64,000 bases of DNA from Gracilaria gracilis. Lineage: Eukaryota > Rhodophyta > Florideophyceae > Gracilariales > Gracilariaceae. Shown in pieces: positions 34,728-47,247 of this stretch (position 1 is the stretch's first letter; every line of letters begins with the position of its first letter). The notes beneath the pieces were generated by a model. That model had not been told where the DNA came from. It ran no database searches and saw only the letters and a program-made list of their open reading frames with translations. Where the stretch lies: NCBI GenBank assembly GCA_030374805.1, contig JARGSG010000049.1, forward strand, positions 1 through 64,000. Reading direction: 5' to 3'. A program made the position numbers and the translations under genes.

Positions 34728-35909
34728 TCAATGTCGCTTGGTCTTCTTCTGCCTCTTTAGAGGAATCTTTTGCAGTACCTGGCACTTACGGCGAACCTTA
34801 CCACGTGAACGATTGGATATCGGAACAACAACTGGGGAAATGTCATCACTTCCCATGGAAACCTCGGTATCGTTCTCCACATTCCTTGAGAAAAGATGAA
34901 TCGAGTGACGCTCCGACTGAAAGGTTCCATTTCTTGACTTCTTAACCCCCCTTGAACCGTGCTGCTGTTCCTCTTCCTCTTCCTCAGAAACCCCTGACTC
35001 AGAACTTCCCGAGTCTTCAGAAACCTCACCACAAACCTCATCGAGTTGATTCTCATTCCCCTGTTTACGTCCTTTCTGTCGTAACGGTACTTCATCAGGA
35101 CCCCCTTCCATCGTATGAGCACCCTGCTCGATCCTTTCTGTATCGCTGCGTTCTAGAGGTGGTTCAAGAGAACGAGAAACGTTTCGATGGTCTTCGCGGC
35201 CGCCTTGTTCGGAAATGCTCCCCTGGCTCCCTCCAATCTCATGAATTGTTTGTTGTACCTGCCGGACATCCCCGTTTTGAGCTGTATGTTGACGAAGAGA
35301 ATCTTATGGTGACGAATCAGTGGCGTTCGTAACCGTGGTTGTCGCAGCACGTTGTTGCCTCTGAGCCCCAGACCTAGCCTTCACATTCTTCCTCTGTGCT
35401 TCTACCTTCGCCTTCTTATCACGCTGCATACATTCCTTAATGAATTCAGTAGCGACCCAATAGTTCTGTGCTGCTTGTAGACCTGGGAACTTTTCTTCAA
35501 TCTTCTTCTTCAACGTCGACAACTGGCTTGCATATTCGATCTTCACCGAGGAAAAGGTACGTTCGCCTCGCTGGAGACCCAGACGTTGATACAAGTATGA
35601 TCTTATTAGGTCCTTGATACTATTGGCCATCTGCGGATACACCGGATAGTCTTCGCTGGAAGAAGCATCGCCCGACATGTTCTCCCGGTAGAGTCGATTA
35701 AAGACCAAACGCGATGATATAAAAGTCCCAGTGGGCCGCCCAGGCTGATCTGTCTCCTTCATTCGCCTCTTGTACGCCGCGGTGGGTACTCCAAGTGCGT
35801 TAGGAGGCACTACGAACACAGTTGGGACCTGCTGGTTGCTGTTGCTGGCCTGCTGCACAGACGAAGTGTTCAAATCAGCAATAACTTGAGGAATGACACG
35901 AGAAACCAT
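34728..35909 (-). pseudogene. Family E gene, copy 2 (unknown function, one in-frame stop)
   Basis: One continuous minus-strand frame from ATG 35909 (alternative ATG 35969) to 34728, broken only by TAA at 35304-35306; the frame and a Gln-rich composition continue across it. Order: Ser/Gln/Asn-rich start, central helical module shared with 12495-13331 (LKKKIEEKFPGL, ECMQRDKKAKVEAQRK), Gln-rich linker, acidic tract (SGVSEEEEEEQQ), then a basic tail ending KRQKKTKRH. The acidic/basic tail suggests a nuclear protein. It lies divergently from the Plavaka-like transposase at 36527, so the pair could form one element, but no shared termini were found. Confidence 0.5.
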
Positions 35910-36526
35910 TGCGGTAGAGAAGCCTTTGTCGACAAAAACATGGGAGAGAATGCATGAGAGAGAATGCATTAATGAAGAGAAAATATTACTGGTCAGACCA
36001 AGTCACATCGATTGAAACACATGTAAATCGAAGAATTCCTACCTGTTAACCTGTTGCGAAGTGTTGATTGTCGTTGCTGAAACACGAAAGAAAGGTGATA
36101 ATGGCAAGGGGGACGAACGACTGCTTCAAGAAAGAGAATGCAGCGTGTGTTAGCAGAGATTGAGGGGATGAAGTTGAGGGAACAATGTCACGCACAGTCC
36201 ACAGAGAATAAGAACGTGATACGAAGTCTCGTGTCGTAGAATGAAGCTTCGTAGTCGTGGTTGATTGAACGGAGGACGGAGAATGAAGAGGAGGGAGTGG
36301 CGGACGAAGGGGAGGACATGGGAAATGGTAAACTAAAGACGAAGTCGTATGCAACGGAGGAGAAAAACCGCAGATGATATGGGGATGGAGGGCAGGGCGC
36401 CGGATGAGAGGATGATGATGGATCATGTTCCTGAGGTACCAAAAATCGCCAGGAAACCGCGCGGTATAGCTTTCGATTGAGGAAGAACCGGATCGCAAAC
36501 TCGAAGGACCCTGGTGCTGATCCGGT

Positions 36527-39500
36527 TTGATGCAGAGCGGGAGTAAATTAATGTCCAGAGCACGAAAATCAAAAATTGAAAGTACTTTTGGCAGGAAAGG
36601 TTTCCATATTCGTAGACCATTACGAGCGGAACATCATGATGGGCGCTTTTCAGCCATTGCTGATGGTACGCAAGTACATCTCTATACCTGTCAGGTTCAC
36701 TTGCACTTTCAATCTTCCAAAGGTTCGAGTTGTCTTCGTGGAGGATGGCTAGTCCTGATTTGGGCAGAACGCGAAGAAGCAGATGGGAGCTCAGCGCTCA
36801 GCACACAGAACAAGAACCTCCAGTAGGCATCATTTCCTCCCATTCAGATGGCAATGAATCCGATGGAAAGGATTCTCTCCCTAGGAAAAGAAGATGTAGA
36901 TGGGAATATGAAGCAGACAACGATAATGAGATACCCAAATCTGCAATGATGGTCATAGAACATGAACCTTTTTATCTATCTCTTCTGCTGCCAGCAATGC
37001 AAGTCGTATGATCCAAAACTTTGACACTAACGAGGTGATTTCTGGTCAAGCAAGCATTGGTGAATCCGACAACGGTAATAATGAATTCGAACTTCAAGAT
37101 GTTCAGCATTGTTTTCCTTCTGATGATATGCAGAAAGTGGCGACCTGTTCCATACAGCTATCTGATGAGAACGGACTGTCCTGTTCTTCTCTGCCATCTT
37201 CTTCAGTTCCTCTGTCAGAATGGGAAGGGCATTATGAATCCATTGGTAATATCGGAAATGATAACGCTTTTGAGGAAGAAGCTTTGTCAACCTGTGTGTC
37301 AGAGTTCAAAAGACTAAGTGCTTTCCTATACACCTCCTCAGAACTGGCCAGTGTGTCTCAAAGAACTGTAGAGAAACTCATATCAATTGATCCTATCAAA
37401 TCCCGCGTATCATACAGGATCATGGCTGCCTATGCCCAAAGGACCTCATTAACACAAAAGAAATTTGCTTATATGTGTCCCGAAGGACACTGCGTAGCTA
37501 GAGGAAGATTGAAGAACTCCAAAATCTTTCCGGTGTGTAGGAAGCCTTTGATGGGGATGGGGAGCTCTAATTTTTGGTACATGGAGCCCTCATCGGCTAT
37601 AAGAGCGTTATGTCGCGCAAAGAATTCCTTTGAAGAGACCAAAAATGGATGGGATCGCATTAAGAACTCAGTTGAAGCACCTGAGTGTGAAGACGGGTAC
37701 CATGATTATTATCATAGCTGTATGTTTCGACGAAAGATCTCCAGTTACCTGAACGAGTGAAATACGAATTCGGATGAGATTTGTGTGTTTCTGACATTTT
37801 CGACTGATGGATTCGAGTGTACAAGGCACAGGAGAGGGAAACCAGTTTCCTCATGTCCTCTTGTGTCCACAATTCTCAATCACTCTCCGAAAGGAAGAGC
37901 AAGAGCAAACAATGCACTCATCTTTGCCATTGTACCTGGATCACATAGCTCCGACTACTTCGATTCGTTTCTCCAGGGGCTGATTGAGCACTTTAGAAGG
38001 CTTGAAAAGGGAATATCCGTACTTTGTCACGATAATCGCATCCGGAAGATACGAGGGTATGTATGGTTCTTCACCGCTGACTGGCCCGCTGCGTCAAAGG
38101 TGTTGGATTTTGTCTGAGGCGAAAAGAGTACGTGAACAAGTGGAAGTCGTCTCATGTTATTCCTCGCGTCCCAAAGCAAATAATGCATGCATTAATCCGT
38201 CCACGACGAAGTGGATCAGGTCCGTATCGTCCGCGAGATGTCATCAGCATAGGATTTGTACCAGAGAGACATGCCATAGACATCTTATCCACTTGGAAGA
38301 GCTTGAGACATGGAGTGGAGAGGAAGGTGAATAGAAAAAGTATAGCCAAAGTCACATGCATCAAAGCAGATTGTTCTCTCCGAACACTTTCTCTGGACTT
38401 CAAGTACTCATTCCCTTATGACGTCATGCATCTGGTCCTCATCGGATGGACAAAACATGTGGTAAAGTTATTGTGCGGCTTCCACAAAAATCATACCCAG
38501 GCAACGTGTCTGCCAAAGTAATGCATACCAGGGAATGTTCTGGAAAGGATCAATACGCACATGGAAAAAGCATCAAGTGGTATACCTGTATTGTGGGGGA
38601 GGGCTTCTTTGCCACTGAGTGAAGTTTCGAGGTAAAATGCCAAAGATCTCAAGCGACTACCGGAGATGTACATGTTTCCATACTTGCATCGCTTTAATAT
38701 GAGCGAGAATAAGATTACGCTTTGGTGGCTCACCCCAAGGATGGTGTTCATTTCATTCAGTTACCGTTGTGATGTAGATGCGGTTCTTGATCTCCAACGA
38801 GTCGTGGAGGAACTGTACGTCCGATTTCTTCAAGAGTTTTATACCGGGAAGTCTGACGCATTCTGTCTCACACCTTCGACGCATGCCATACTTCACTTGC
38901 CTGATCTTCTGAAAGAATGTAAACCGCTTCCGGTTACGTCCCAGTTTCTAATCGAGAGACTGCTGGGAGATATGGGAAGGCGTATGACAAGCAGGAACAA
39001 CGTAAATTCCCACTTGTTTCACAAGAGTCACAGATTGCTCACATTGCGCATCATGAACGGTGGTCATGCACTGAAGACATCTAATGAGACCAAACTGACT
39101 CTCGACGAAAATGAAAACCAATCTCTTTCGGAGAGAGCTACCGATTCCGATTCTGTGCATGAGGAAGTAAGAGGCGTTAGATTTCTGGGCCATGGAAGAG
39201 CCCGAAAGCAATTTAGTGGTATGAACGCGATCGTCTCCAAGTTTGTTTGTGAAAACTTTGGAAAGGATGCTCGTTCATACCACATACGGAATAGGAAGGA
39301 GTTCAAATCGGCTCTGATATCCAAGAGCAGCAGCAACACATTCACCATTGAGACCCAGAAAAGCTTTCAGGACAGGTGCAGACTACGAAACGATGCACGT
39401 CAGAAGTTTTCCGTAGCCGCTGAATTTGAAAAAAATCCGGAAGTGGGCGATGAATATGAAGCATTATTGCATTCTGACTCCCATTGTGATCTTATGTGCA

Positions 39501-39772
39501 AGTCAATCGATCTGTATTACGGCGAAGTCCAAAACAAATTTGAGGTTGAACTTGAGATTGCCGGTGAGAGCATTAATCGCATTGTCCACGGAGCCCTCCT
39601 TGAGATTCGCTGGCATTACGGCTGTGCTTATGATAGAAATCTTGATCTTCTGTTTACGAAAGATAGACGTAGATCAAATATTACAATTGAAACCTCAAAC
39701 TGCGTTAGGCGACCCATGGGATTCCTGGATATCTCCAAACTTCGAAGTTTTCTGGACCGCGTAAGGAGATAA
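36527..39772 (+). pseudogene. Plavaka/Tnp2-like transposase (second, distinct lineage)
   Basis: Tnp2-type transposase, divergent from ORF D. Order: low-complexity N-terminus; TVEKLISI.. region (37350); STDGFECTRHRRGK (37803) and NNALIFAIVPGSHSSDYFDSF (37905), the first catalytic region; WPAASKV near 38090; FPYDVMHLVLIGWTKHVV (38410), the diagnostic second-Asp block; a C-terminal block typical of the family (HAILHLPDLLKECKPLPV at 38885; LIERLLGDMGRRM). The last 368 codons (38666-39772) are open. Stops in frame: TGA 37758, TAA 38519, TAA 38633; one frameshift near 38100. Product inactive as read. Confidence 0.8.
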
Positions 39773-39799
39773 CACGTCCTGGGACCAAGACCAGTTGAG

Positions 39800-41108
39800 A
39801 TGCCATTTGTTGACGACATAGTACAGCGTTAGAATCCTTCTAAACCACCAAGGGAGCCCTTTACGATCTCCCAGACTCGTCGAAAGTGAAAGATGGGCCT
39901 ACAAGTGATTTGCAAGAACTGTGCAGATTGTTAGTGTAGCATGCATATATTTGTCCCAGGTTGGCAGGAAGAAGAGTTGAGAAGGTCATGACGGCCACCG
40001 ATAGCAGGGTAAAAATGTGAGAACCAGCCCGTAATGGGCCGGACCTTTGTATATGCTTAGGCTGTTGATAGAGTGAGTTCTCACTCTCTCTTTATCGTCC
40101 CATAGATCATACCAAATTGCTACATCATGATAAAGCTTCGGCCCAGGTCTTAAGTTGTACGGATGGTACGTGAAGTCACTTAAAAATTTCTTACATTTGA
40201 GAGGCTTCGATCCAACACAATTTGTGGGATACGTGCTGGGTATCGCACGCCTCTTAGGTCATTTTCTTCGTTCTCGTGAATGCCACAACACCGACAAAGT
40301 GCCAATGTCCCAGGTTAACGAAAATGTTTGTGTCTGTCGACTCCTGACTTTCGCCCGTTATAACTGATGCCTTCCTACGATCACTATATGGCTTTTCTAA
40401 AAGTACATATCCTGATCTTTGCATGCGACTCGGTTATTGGCCGTGCTGCACAGACCAGGTTTTTGTGAATGGTTGATGCGTAAAAAATTAGCCTCCGTGA
40501 TGTCAGAGAGTCTTCTCTTCTTTTCTCGGTTCGTTTCGCCTCACAGTTTTAGGGCCTGTTGCATGATAATTTCTTGGTACAACAATCTGGGCTTTGATGT
40601 CCAGATGGCATAATGTGACTATACGCAACTTCCAACAGTCCCTTACTGACAGACTTGAACATACGCCGCCGGTGACCCTCGACCTCCTCTTTCCAGGGTA
40701 TGAACTTTTTCCACCTGCGATCGGGGAAGTTACCAGGCCACATGGATGTGTAACGAATGATTTGGGGTAGGAAAAGCTTCCGATGGCCCGAACATGCGCA
40801 TCAATATCAACATAAAACACGTCGAGGCTCTGCGAAGACGCTTCCGCTCGATTAATCCAGACTCTCGACGCTAAGAAAACATGTGCACCCGAAGATGCTA
40901 CTTATGGCTCCACGAATGGAACAGGATAAAATGAAATCATGAACGCAATTACAGTAGCCCGATACACGGTACAGGCACAAGGAAGATAACACGTGGAACG
41001 CATGATCTCTATTTGTACCATGTCCCACTTCGCGGGACGTGTTACAAAACATGAGGGTGCTACGGACCTTGTAACTTCCGAACCAAATTGTAGCCAGTTG
41101 TTTGCGTT
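39800..41108. other. Stretch without a supported gene
   Basis: Short unconvincing frames only. A small GTGAGAAC...GAGTTCTCAC inverted pair lies at about 40017-40085 with CCCGTAATGGG inside. No domain, RNA gene or terminal repeat recognised. Confidence 0.35.
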
Positions 41109-42095
41109 ATGGCATTTTCCGGGAAGAATTCAGGTGGGTACAAAGAATGGATTATTCCAGGAGAGGCAGATTGTCCGCTGAAGAAAGTCATGGTCCGGAT
41201 GCGGACGACGGATTTGGTAATAGAATGTTCGAAAACGGAAACTGTGATAATCGACATGCAAACTCATAGGCTGACTGTTGCACCTGGTAATGTAGCCAGG
41301 CTACCCGGCGTTAAAGCGGCTAGAAAGAGAAGATGGCGCAAGAAAGGTCAAAATTGAGATAAGGAGAATGAAAAGCAGAGATCGCGGTAAAAGGCAAATA
41401 GAGCATCGGAGTCGGATGGATCAAGGGCCGTTCGACTGCGCAAACGACGTCAGTGGTATGCAAAGAACGTACAGGCGTTACATTCGAAGAATACATAGGA
41501 TCGAAACGGTGAAGGAAATAATTTAGAGCATTCCGAAAGTGATGAGAAGTCTGCAGTTTTGTCAGTACAGGTTGCTTCGGATCAGGATGACTCCACGTAT
41601 GTTCCAAACTCGTGTCATAATTTACTTTGTGCACCAGATCTAGAAAGCTGTAGTGATACCACTGGCAGAGTGTCATCACCTTGTATCCCTCTCGAGGCAC
41701 CATGTACTCATGAACACGCGAAGTCTTTGTATGAGATACTTATCGAGAGGCAAACGCGGGATATTATTCACCATTTGTTAATCCCCATTCCTGAGCTTCC
41801 CAATACAAGCTACAAAGAAGTACCGGTTATTCAACAAAATGCGCCTCAACGTCCCTCTGAATATGAACGCTCCAAGCCTGTGGCTCAAGAAGAGACCAGA
41901 TTGCCGCCAATCAACGACAAGAATAGCGCCCAAATACGACAAACAACATTGAGCTCACTTCAGAACTCAGTGCTTCATAGAGGGAAAGATACAGAAATTA
42001 GCTTCAAAGTGGATACCGCTGTTCGGCCTTGCTATGAAACAAAGAACAAACCCAGTGAAGCACAGCAGATCATGATCGATATCTTTGGCTTCTGA
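41109..42095 (+). pseudogene. Unknown gene with three in-frame stops and intact frame
   Basis: A single frame from ATG 41109 to the stop at 42095, interrupted by TGA (41355), TAA (41388) and TAG (41496). No frame change occurs and protein-like composition continues throughout. First part: about 80 residues, compact (KKVMVRMRTTDLVIEC) ending in a basic run ARKRRWRKKG. Middle: basic/Ser-rich linker. Last 178 codons: polar, mostly disordered, with a helical segment (SLYEILIERQTRDIIHHLL) and final EAQQIMIDIFGF. Not recognised. TGA/TAA/TAG are each one C-to-T change from CGA/CAA/CAG. Position next to the second transposase suggests, but does not prove, an element gene. Confidence 0.5.
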
Positions 42096-42490
42096 GACGA
42101 TGACGTTCCATTTTCAATGATTTGCACAAGAACATGATTGTCACCTATGCCCATGTAAACGAATGACCACACAAACGTGAAATTTCATCGAAAGTGTATA
42201 CACAATGAATGGAATGGAAGCACGAAACTTCATCCTCTCGCGTCACTTCAGGCGTAACCACCTCAAGTAGGGCGTCAGTCGCAACCACCTGTGCTTGCCT
42301 ATACTCGCCTGATTCATGCTGGGGAGCCGTTGTGCGCTAAGCAGCACATCTCCGCATTCTATGTGAACTATGAACTAGGCGCGCTGGTGCGCTCTCCTTC
42401 GTTTATCTCGGCATGCACCATGCTGAACAGAAGCAGCGCAGCGAACGTCGCCACCACAGCCAGGTGCCGGCGCGCCTAGCCGTGCCCTGC

Positions 42491-42925
42491 TCTAGGAAAA
42501 AACTTTTTATAAATGGCGCACTACGTTTCGCAAAAAGTAACAAATGGCGTAGAAAACTTTTTGTTTTTATTCAAGAGATGGCGTATAAATTCCATGCTTT
42601 ACGCCATTTCACCGCCATTCATAGCATGGTCTAGACAAAGATTTACGCCATTTTTGACAATTTCTATAAATGGCGTACAAATATAGAACAAAACTTAATA
42701 CCTCGAATACGAGTGCTGAAAACTTATTCATTGTTTGTACGCCATTTATGAAAAGTGTCAAAAATGGCGTAAATCTTTGTCTAGACCATGCTATAAATGG
42801 CGGTGAAATGGCGTAAAGCATGGAATTTATACGCCATCTCTTGAATAAAAACAAAAGTTTTCTACGCCATTTGTTACTTTTTGCAAAACGTAGTGCGCCA
42901 TTTATAAAAAGTTTTTTTCCTAGGG
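42491..42925. mobile_element. 435-bp foldback MITE
   Basis: Two arms of about 190 bases (42491-42682 and about 42740-42925) are near-perfect reverse complements, separated by a short spacer containing AACTTAATACCTCGAATACGAG. Tips are CTAGGAAAAAA and TTTTTTTCCTAG. The word AAATGGCGTA or its complement is repeated many times in both arms, giving subterminal repeats. No coding capacity: open frames across it are mirror images of each other. Arm identity is high, implying recent origin. No target duplication could be fixed (flanks CCCTGCT / GGCTCCC). Confidence 0.9.
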
Positions 42926-43084
42926 CTCCCACTCGCGGCGTGACGCGCACGACACAGAAGCGCGGAACGTTGCGCACGACCTAGAAGCTCTGGATGGACA
43001 TCCGCATCATCCAGTACGCCTCCCGTACGCGCCTGCCTTCATGAAGGCCATTCATCGTAGCGCCGCGCCCTACCGCACTTCGTC

Positions 43085-43640
43085 CCACCTCAGCGCTACC
43101 GCCCCCGCCCCCGCCTCACCGTATGAGCAGGGAAGCGGGCACCAGCTCTGCCACGATTGGTGCTCCTCATGAGTGCTGCATATGATGACCAGCACGCACA
43201 GCACAAAGCTCAGGAAGGTATCGTACGGGTAATGCGCACCCACGTTGATGCACGCAAACGCGACCAGACTGGCCAAGAGCAGAACGGGCAGACAAAGTTT
43301 GAGAGTGCTCACCGGTTGCGGCAGCACCCCCTCCTTCTAAAACGACTGTGCGATGAGCCACGAGAAAAGCGTCGCTCATAGGAGTACGCGCAACGGAAAC
43401 GACAACTTGCAGTCCCACCAGATCGGCAGCGTCTAACCGATTATCCACGGGTGCGGGCGGAAGATAAAATTCTTGGGCACCTGATCGAAGATGCCCAGCC
43501 CCAGGAGCACAGACGAGCACAGCGCGGTGGCAATGTCGTACCGCGGTGACTACATAGCGGGCGGCGCGACGAGGGACACCGCGTTGGAGGTAAAGAAGGT
43601 CAGTCCCATACTGATACATGTACAAGCTGGTCGGTTAGCG
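43085..43640 (-). pseudogene. PAP2-family phosphatase relic
   Basis: The minus strand shows hydrophobic segments and INVGAHYPYD near 43240, resembling the third PAP2 signature (G-x-H-x-x-x-D, catalytic His/Asp). Upstream, LPIWWDCKLSFP near 43425 sits where the P-S-G-H motif is expected, but the motif itself is lost and stops follow. Upstream to 43640 there are further hydrophobic pieces in another frame. It would have been a membrane lipid or pyrophosphate phosphatase. Degraded. Confidence 0.4.
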
Positions 43641-43699
43641 CTGACACAGCGCGAATGCGCGATCGTGAAACGCGGCGACGCTTTCATCTAGCAAAGACG

Positions 43700-45641
43700 G
43701 AAACGGCAGTTGAACTTGAGTGCACGGCGGAAGAATGAAGCACGTGAAGACGAGGGAGAACGCGCTCTCTGCGCCGTTGCACTTGGATGGCGCGAGCGAG
43801 ACCGCCGGCGATTACTATGGCGGTTGCTTGGAGGCGTACATCACCGCTTCCAGGGCGCGCATTCACTGGCAGGGGATGGGGAGGGAGGGAGGGGGGTGGA
43901 AGAAAAAGGACGATCCGGGGGTCTGAGGTATGGTAAAGTGAAAGAGAACGGTGTCCATGTAAGGAATGGTGGAGGGGAACGGGTAGGAGAGAGGGTGCGG
44001 GCGGTGCAGTGCGCGCACGTAAAGCAAGTCAGGGTAGATTGCCGTATGTGAGAAGCGCCATGCGCGGCAAGCAGCGAGTGGGCGCCACACGTGAGAATTT
44101 GACGGCTTATTTCAGAACGCGCGGCGGCTTATGTCTGTATAGAGCGCGGTTTGGCGTTGCTTCTTTGTGCCTTCTACTGTACCTTCAGAGCGCCCTTTCC
44201 CCCGCCGCTTCACGTGCAGCGCATCATCGCTTTGGATCAGGCGCGCACGCAGGCGCTCATCAGCTGTTGCTTCCCTTCCACAGCTTCAACGACCTGTCCC
44301 GTCTCCCTTGCCCGCCGACTGCGCCACTACCGCCCCCGCTGCCCACGTCGCTGCTCTCAATCACCTCTTTCGTTCTCAAGATGGGTAGGTGGTTTGCGCA
44401 TTGCGTGTGTGCGTTCACCGCGGTGAATACTGGCGCTTCGCAAGTCGTACCACCTCCGCTTCTCCCAGCCCCTGAAACTTGCTCAAAAGACCAATAATCA
44501 ACATATTCTCTTCCACCGTCCATCGGTTCTTCAACGCTTCGTGGCGACACCCTCGTGAACCCTCTCGAAAGCGCGTCTCTTGTGATTCTTCCTCAAAGAT
44601 CGAGTGGTGGCTTCATATATTTCGCTCTCCATCTTTTTGCCTCCGCCTGCATTCTTCCCGTTCCACTTGCCACCCTCCGACACCTTTTTTGCTGTGGTAC
44701 CTTCCCTATCGTCTTGTTGTCGTTGCTCACCCTTGTCCACGCGTGCATCATGCCAACCATAGAGATGCTGGGAGGGCGTGCTTGTGGGCGGGGTCTGCGA
44801 GCAGACAGGGTGGTGTGAAGGTGGACAAGGCCGTGGCACACGAGTCCCCCAAACCCCTACCACGGTTTACCCTTGCTTTCTATCTCTTTTCCCTTCCTAC
44901 AAGGTAAAACGTTAACCCCTTCTGTAACTCGTGCCACGCGCACGACGTGAGAATGAACACAGTGTCTATTTGCAGAATAAGTATGTATTCCTTCTGAGAT
45001 AGAGGAACGAAACCGACAGACGTGATCGCAGAGGTTTCTAAGCATCCTATTCATCATAATCAGCAAAACTTGCGTCCAGAGCCGCAAGCAATGGTGTTCT
45101 ACAAGGCTGGATTTACAAAAGCTCTTGAACCATAAGAAGAGACTCAGAACGTACATTATTATGTCTCGTTCCATATGAAACTTCTTTTTGCAACCGAAGT
45201 CCTTCTCCTTTCAAGATCCAGTTTTATACAGTGCCTTGGTACTGTTCGTACAACGTTGGTCGCAATAAAATAATTTTAAAAAGCAGCTCCTACTGATCCC
45301 TTTCATTCTCAACAACATATCCTAAACATCCTCTTTACTTCGCGCTCTATGCGCTGTGTGCACGTTCATGGGCGCGGTGCTTGATGGGAAATGCGTGAAT
45401 CAGCTTGGAGTACAAGGTATCCATATTGACGTGATATCGACCAGCTACTTGTACGTGTAAAGGTCAATCCATGTCCTTGCAGGACGGTCGCCGAATCAAG
45501 TGATGGTCACAGCACACTTGGTCTCCGTTTCTCGCACGAATATTGGATACAAAGGGTCACGATCAGATTTTTGTACCATTGAGTGGAATATCTGCCATGC
45601 GCCGTGATGCATGACCTCGCTCTCATTTTCGCGCCAGGTCA
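43700..45641. other. Stretch without a supported gene
   Basis: GC-rich DNA with several overlapping frames on both strands (longest 162 codons at 44009-44497), all Arg/Pro/Ala-rich and without motifs, as expected of chance frames in GC-rich sequence. The last 300 bases are the upstream region of the catalase gene; no core promoter element could be identified with confidence. Confidence 0.35.
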
Positions 45642-45761
45642 ATGCTTCCACTACCGCCATCTTTCTTAACGTCGAACGCGTATCGATCGACCAGCAACCC
45701 AAGTCGTTCCAAGGTGGAGAAAGCAGAGCTCAGATCGAGGCTACAATTAAACGCACTTGCC

Positions 45762-47247
45762 ATGAACCCCAACGTAGCAGCAGCTATTCCCTCGGATGAG
45801 AACGACGCCGTGCACGTTACAACCAACAGCGGCGCGCCTGTTGACGATTCTCTCAATTCTCTCACGTTGGGAGAGCACGGACCAGTCCTTCTATCTGATT
45901 TTCCTCTCGTGGAAAGGCTTGCCAACTTCGATCGCGAAGTCATTCCTGAGCGTCGCGTTCATTCTCATGGAGTAGCTGCAAAGAGTGTTTTCGTGTGTAC
46001 CCGGGATATCACCAAGTACACAAAAGCCGATCCTTTTACACATGTTGGGAAGCGCACCCCCGTTGCCGTCCGTTTCTCAACTGTTGATCATTCACGCGGC
46101 TCACCAGAAACGCTTCGTGACCCACGTGGTTTCGCCACGAAGTTTTACACTGGTGAGGGTAACTGGGATCTGCTCGGTAACTTGGAGCCCGTGTTCTTTA
46201 TTCGAGATGGCATAGAGTTTCCGGAAATGGTACATGCATTCAAACCGAGCCCTAGAACAGAGAAACAAGAATGGCATCGTATTCTCGACTTTCTTTCTTT
46301 TTATCCCGAGTGCATGCATATGATGACATGGGTTCTGACGTCGGCATTCCAAAGAACTATACGACAATGCGAGGCTCAGGCGTCCATACGTTTGTTTTCA
46401 TCAACCAAAGGGTCGAGAAACATATGTCAAGTTCCATTGGGTTAGTGAACAAGGCGAACATAATTTTCTGGACGACGAGGCGAAAGAGGTCGGTGGAGAG
46501 GACTTCAGTCACGCTACGAATAATTTGATTGAAACTATCGAATCTGGACGTTTTCCCGCATGGCAACTCAAAATTCAGCTCATGGACTCCGCAACTGAGC
46601 TGAATCACTCATGGGGCGATCCCCTTGATCCGACCAAAACATGGCCCGAGAAAGACTTTCCAATGATCACCGTGGGCCGCATGGTACTGAATGAGAATAT
46701 GGACAACCACTTTCTGGAATGTGAGAGCATTGCGTTTTCGCCAGGAAATATCATTCCTGGAATCACATTTAGCCAAGACAAGTTGCTTCAGGGAAGAATT
46801 TTCAGTTATGCAGACACACAGCGCTATCGACTGGGTGCAAACTATTTGCAAATCCCCATCAGTGCCCCTCGATGTCCTTTTATGAACAGACAGTTTGATG
46901 GCGCAGGCGCAACCATGATGATAAAGAGTGAAGGGAACTATTTCCCTAGCACGAGAAGCAGGGCGGACACCGTGGGCGAAGAACAGGTCCCAAATGTAAA
47001 AGCAAAGTTGGGCGGAGTTCAAATGAGAACACCTTTATCAAAGCAGAATAACTTTGGTCAGGCTGGTGAACGCTGGCGTAGCTTTGACGAAGCAAGGCGA
47101 CAAAGGCTGGTTGCAAGGGTAGTAGAGGCTCTTAACACTCCAAAGGTTTCGAAGAAGGTGAAGAGTACCTGGATTGGATATTGGACGCAATGTGATCGAG
47201 AGCTTGGCTCCCGCATTGGTACTCTTATGAAAATGAGCAACATGTGA
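45762..47247 (+). pseudogene. Catalase (heme), full length but with two frameshifts
   Basis: Monofunctional heme catalase (2 H2O2 to O2 and water), normally peroxisomal. Start at 45762 (MNPNVAAA); an in-frame ATG at 45642 would add 40 residues. Distal His67 in [12 protein letters not shown], Asn140 in [16 protein letters not shown], proximal Tyr in RIFSYADTQRYRLGANY and the C-terminal domain to KMSNM are all present. Total span about 495 codons, normal for the family. The frame is broken twice: near 46330 (around TGGGTTCTGAC) and at 46407-46412 (AAAGGG, consistent with a one-base loss in the A run). In between, the protein is legible in a second frame ([16 protein letters not shown]). No C-terminal SKL signal. 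Pseudogene or consensus error. Confidence 0.9.

Noticed and set aside
42413-42977. Two similar frames of 73 and 122 codons
   Set aside because: They arise from the two mirror-image arms of the foldback MITE, which explains their near identity.
44470-44600. Possible SANT/Myb-like segment (RWTVEENMLIIGLLSKF) on the minus strand
   Set aside because: Only about 17 residues, no supporting flanks and stops nearby; too short to call.
43710-44907. Overlapping frames of 90-162 codons
   Set aside because: Arg/Pro/Ala-rich chance frames in GC-rich sequence on both strands, no motif, no paralogue in the window.
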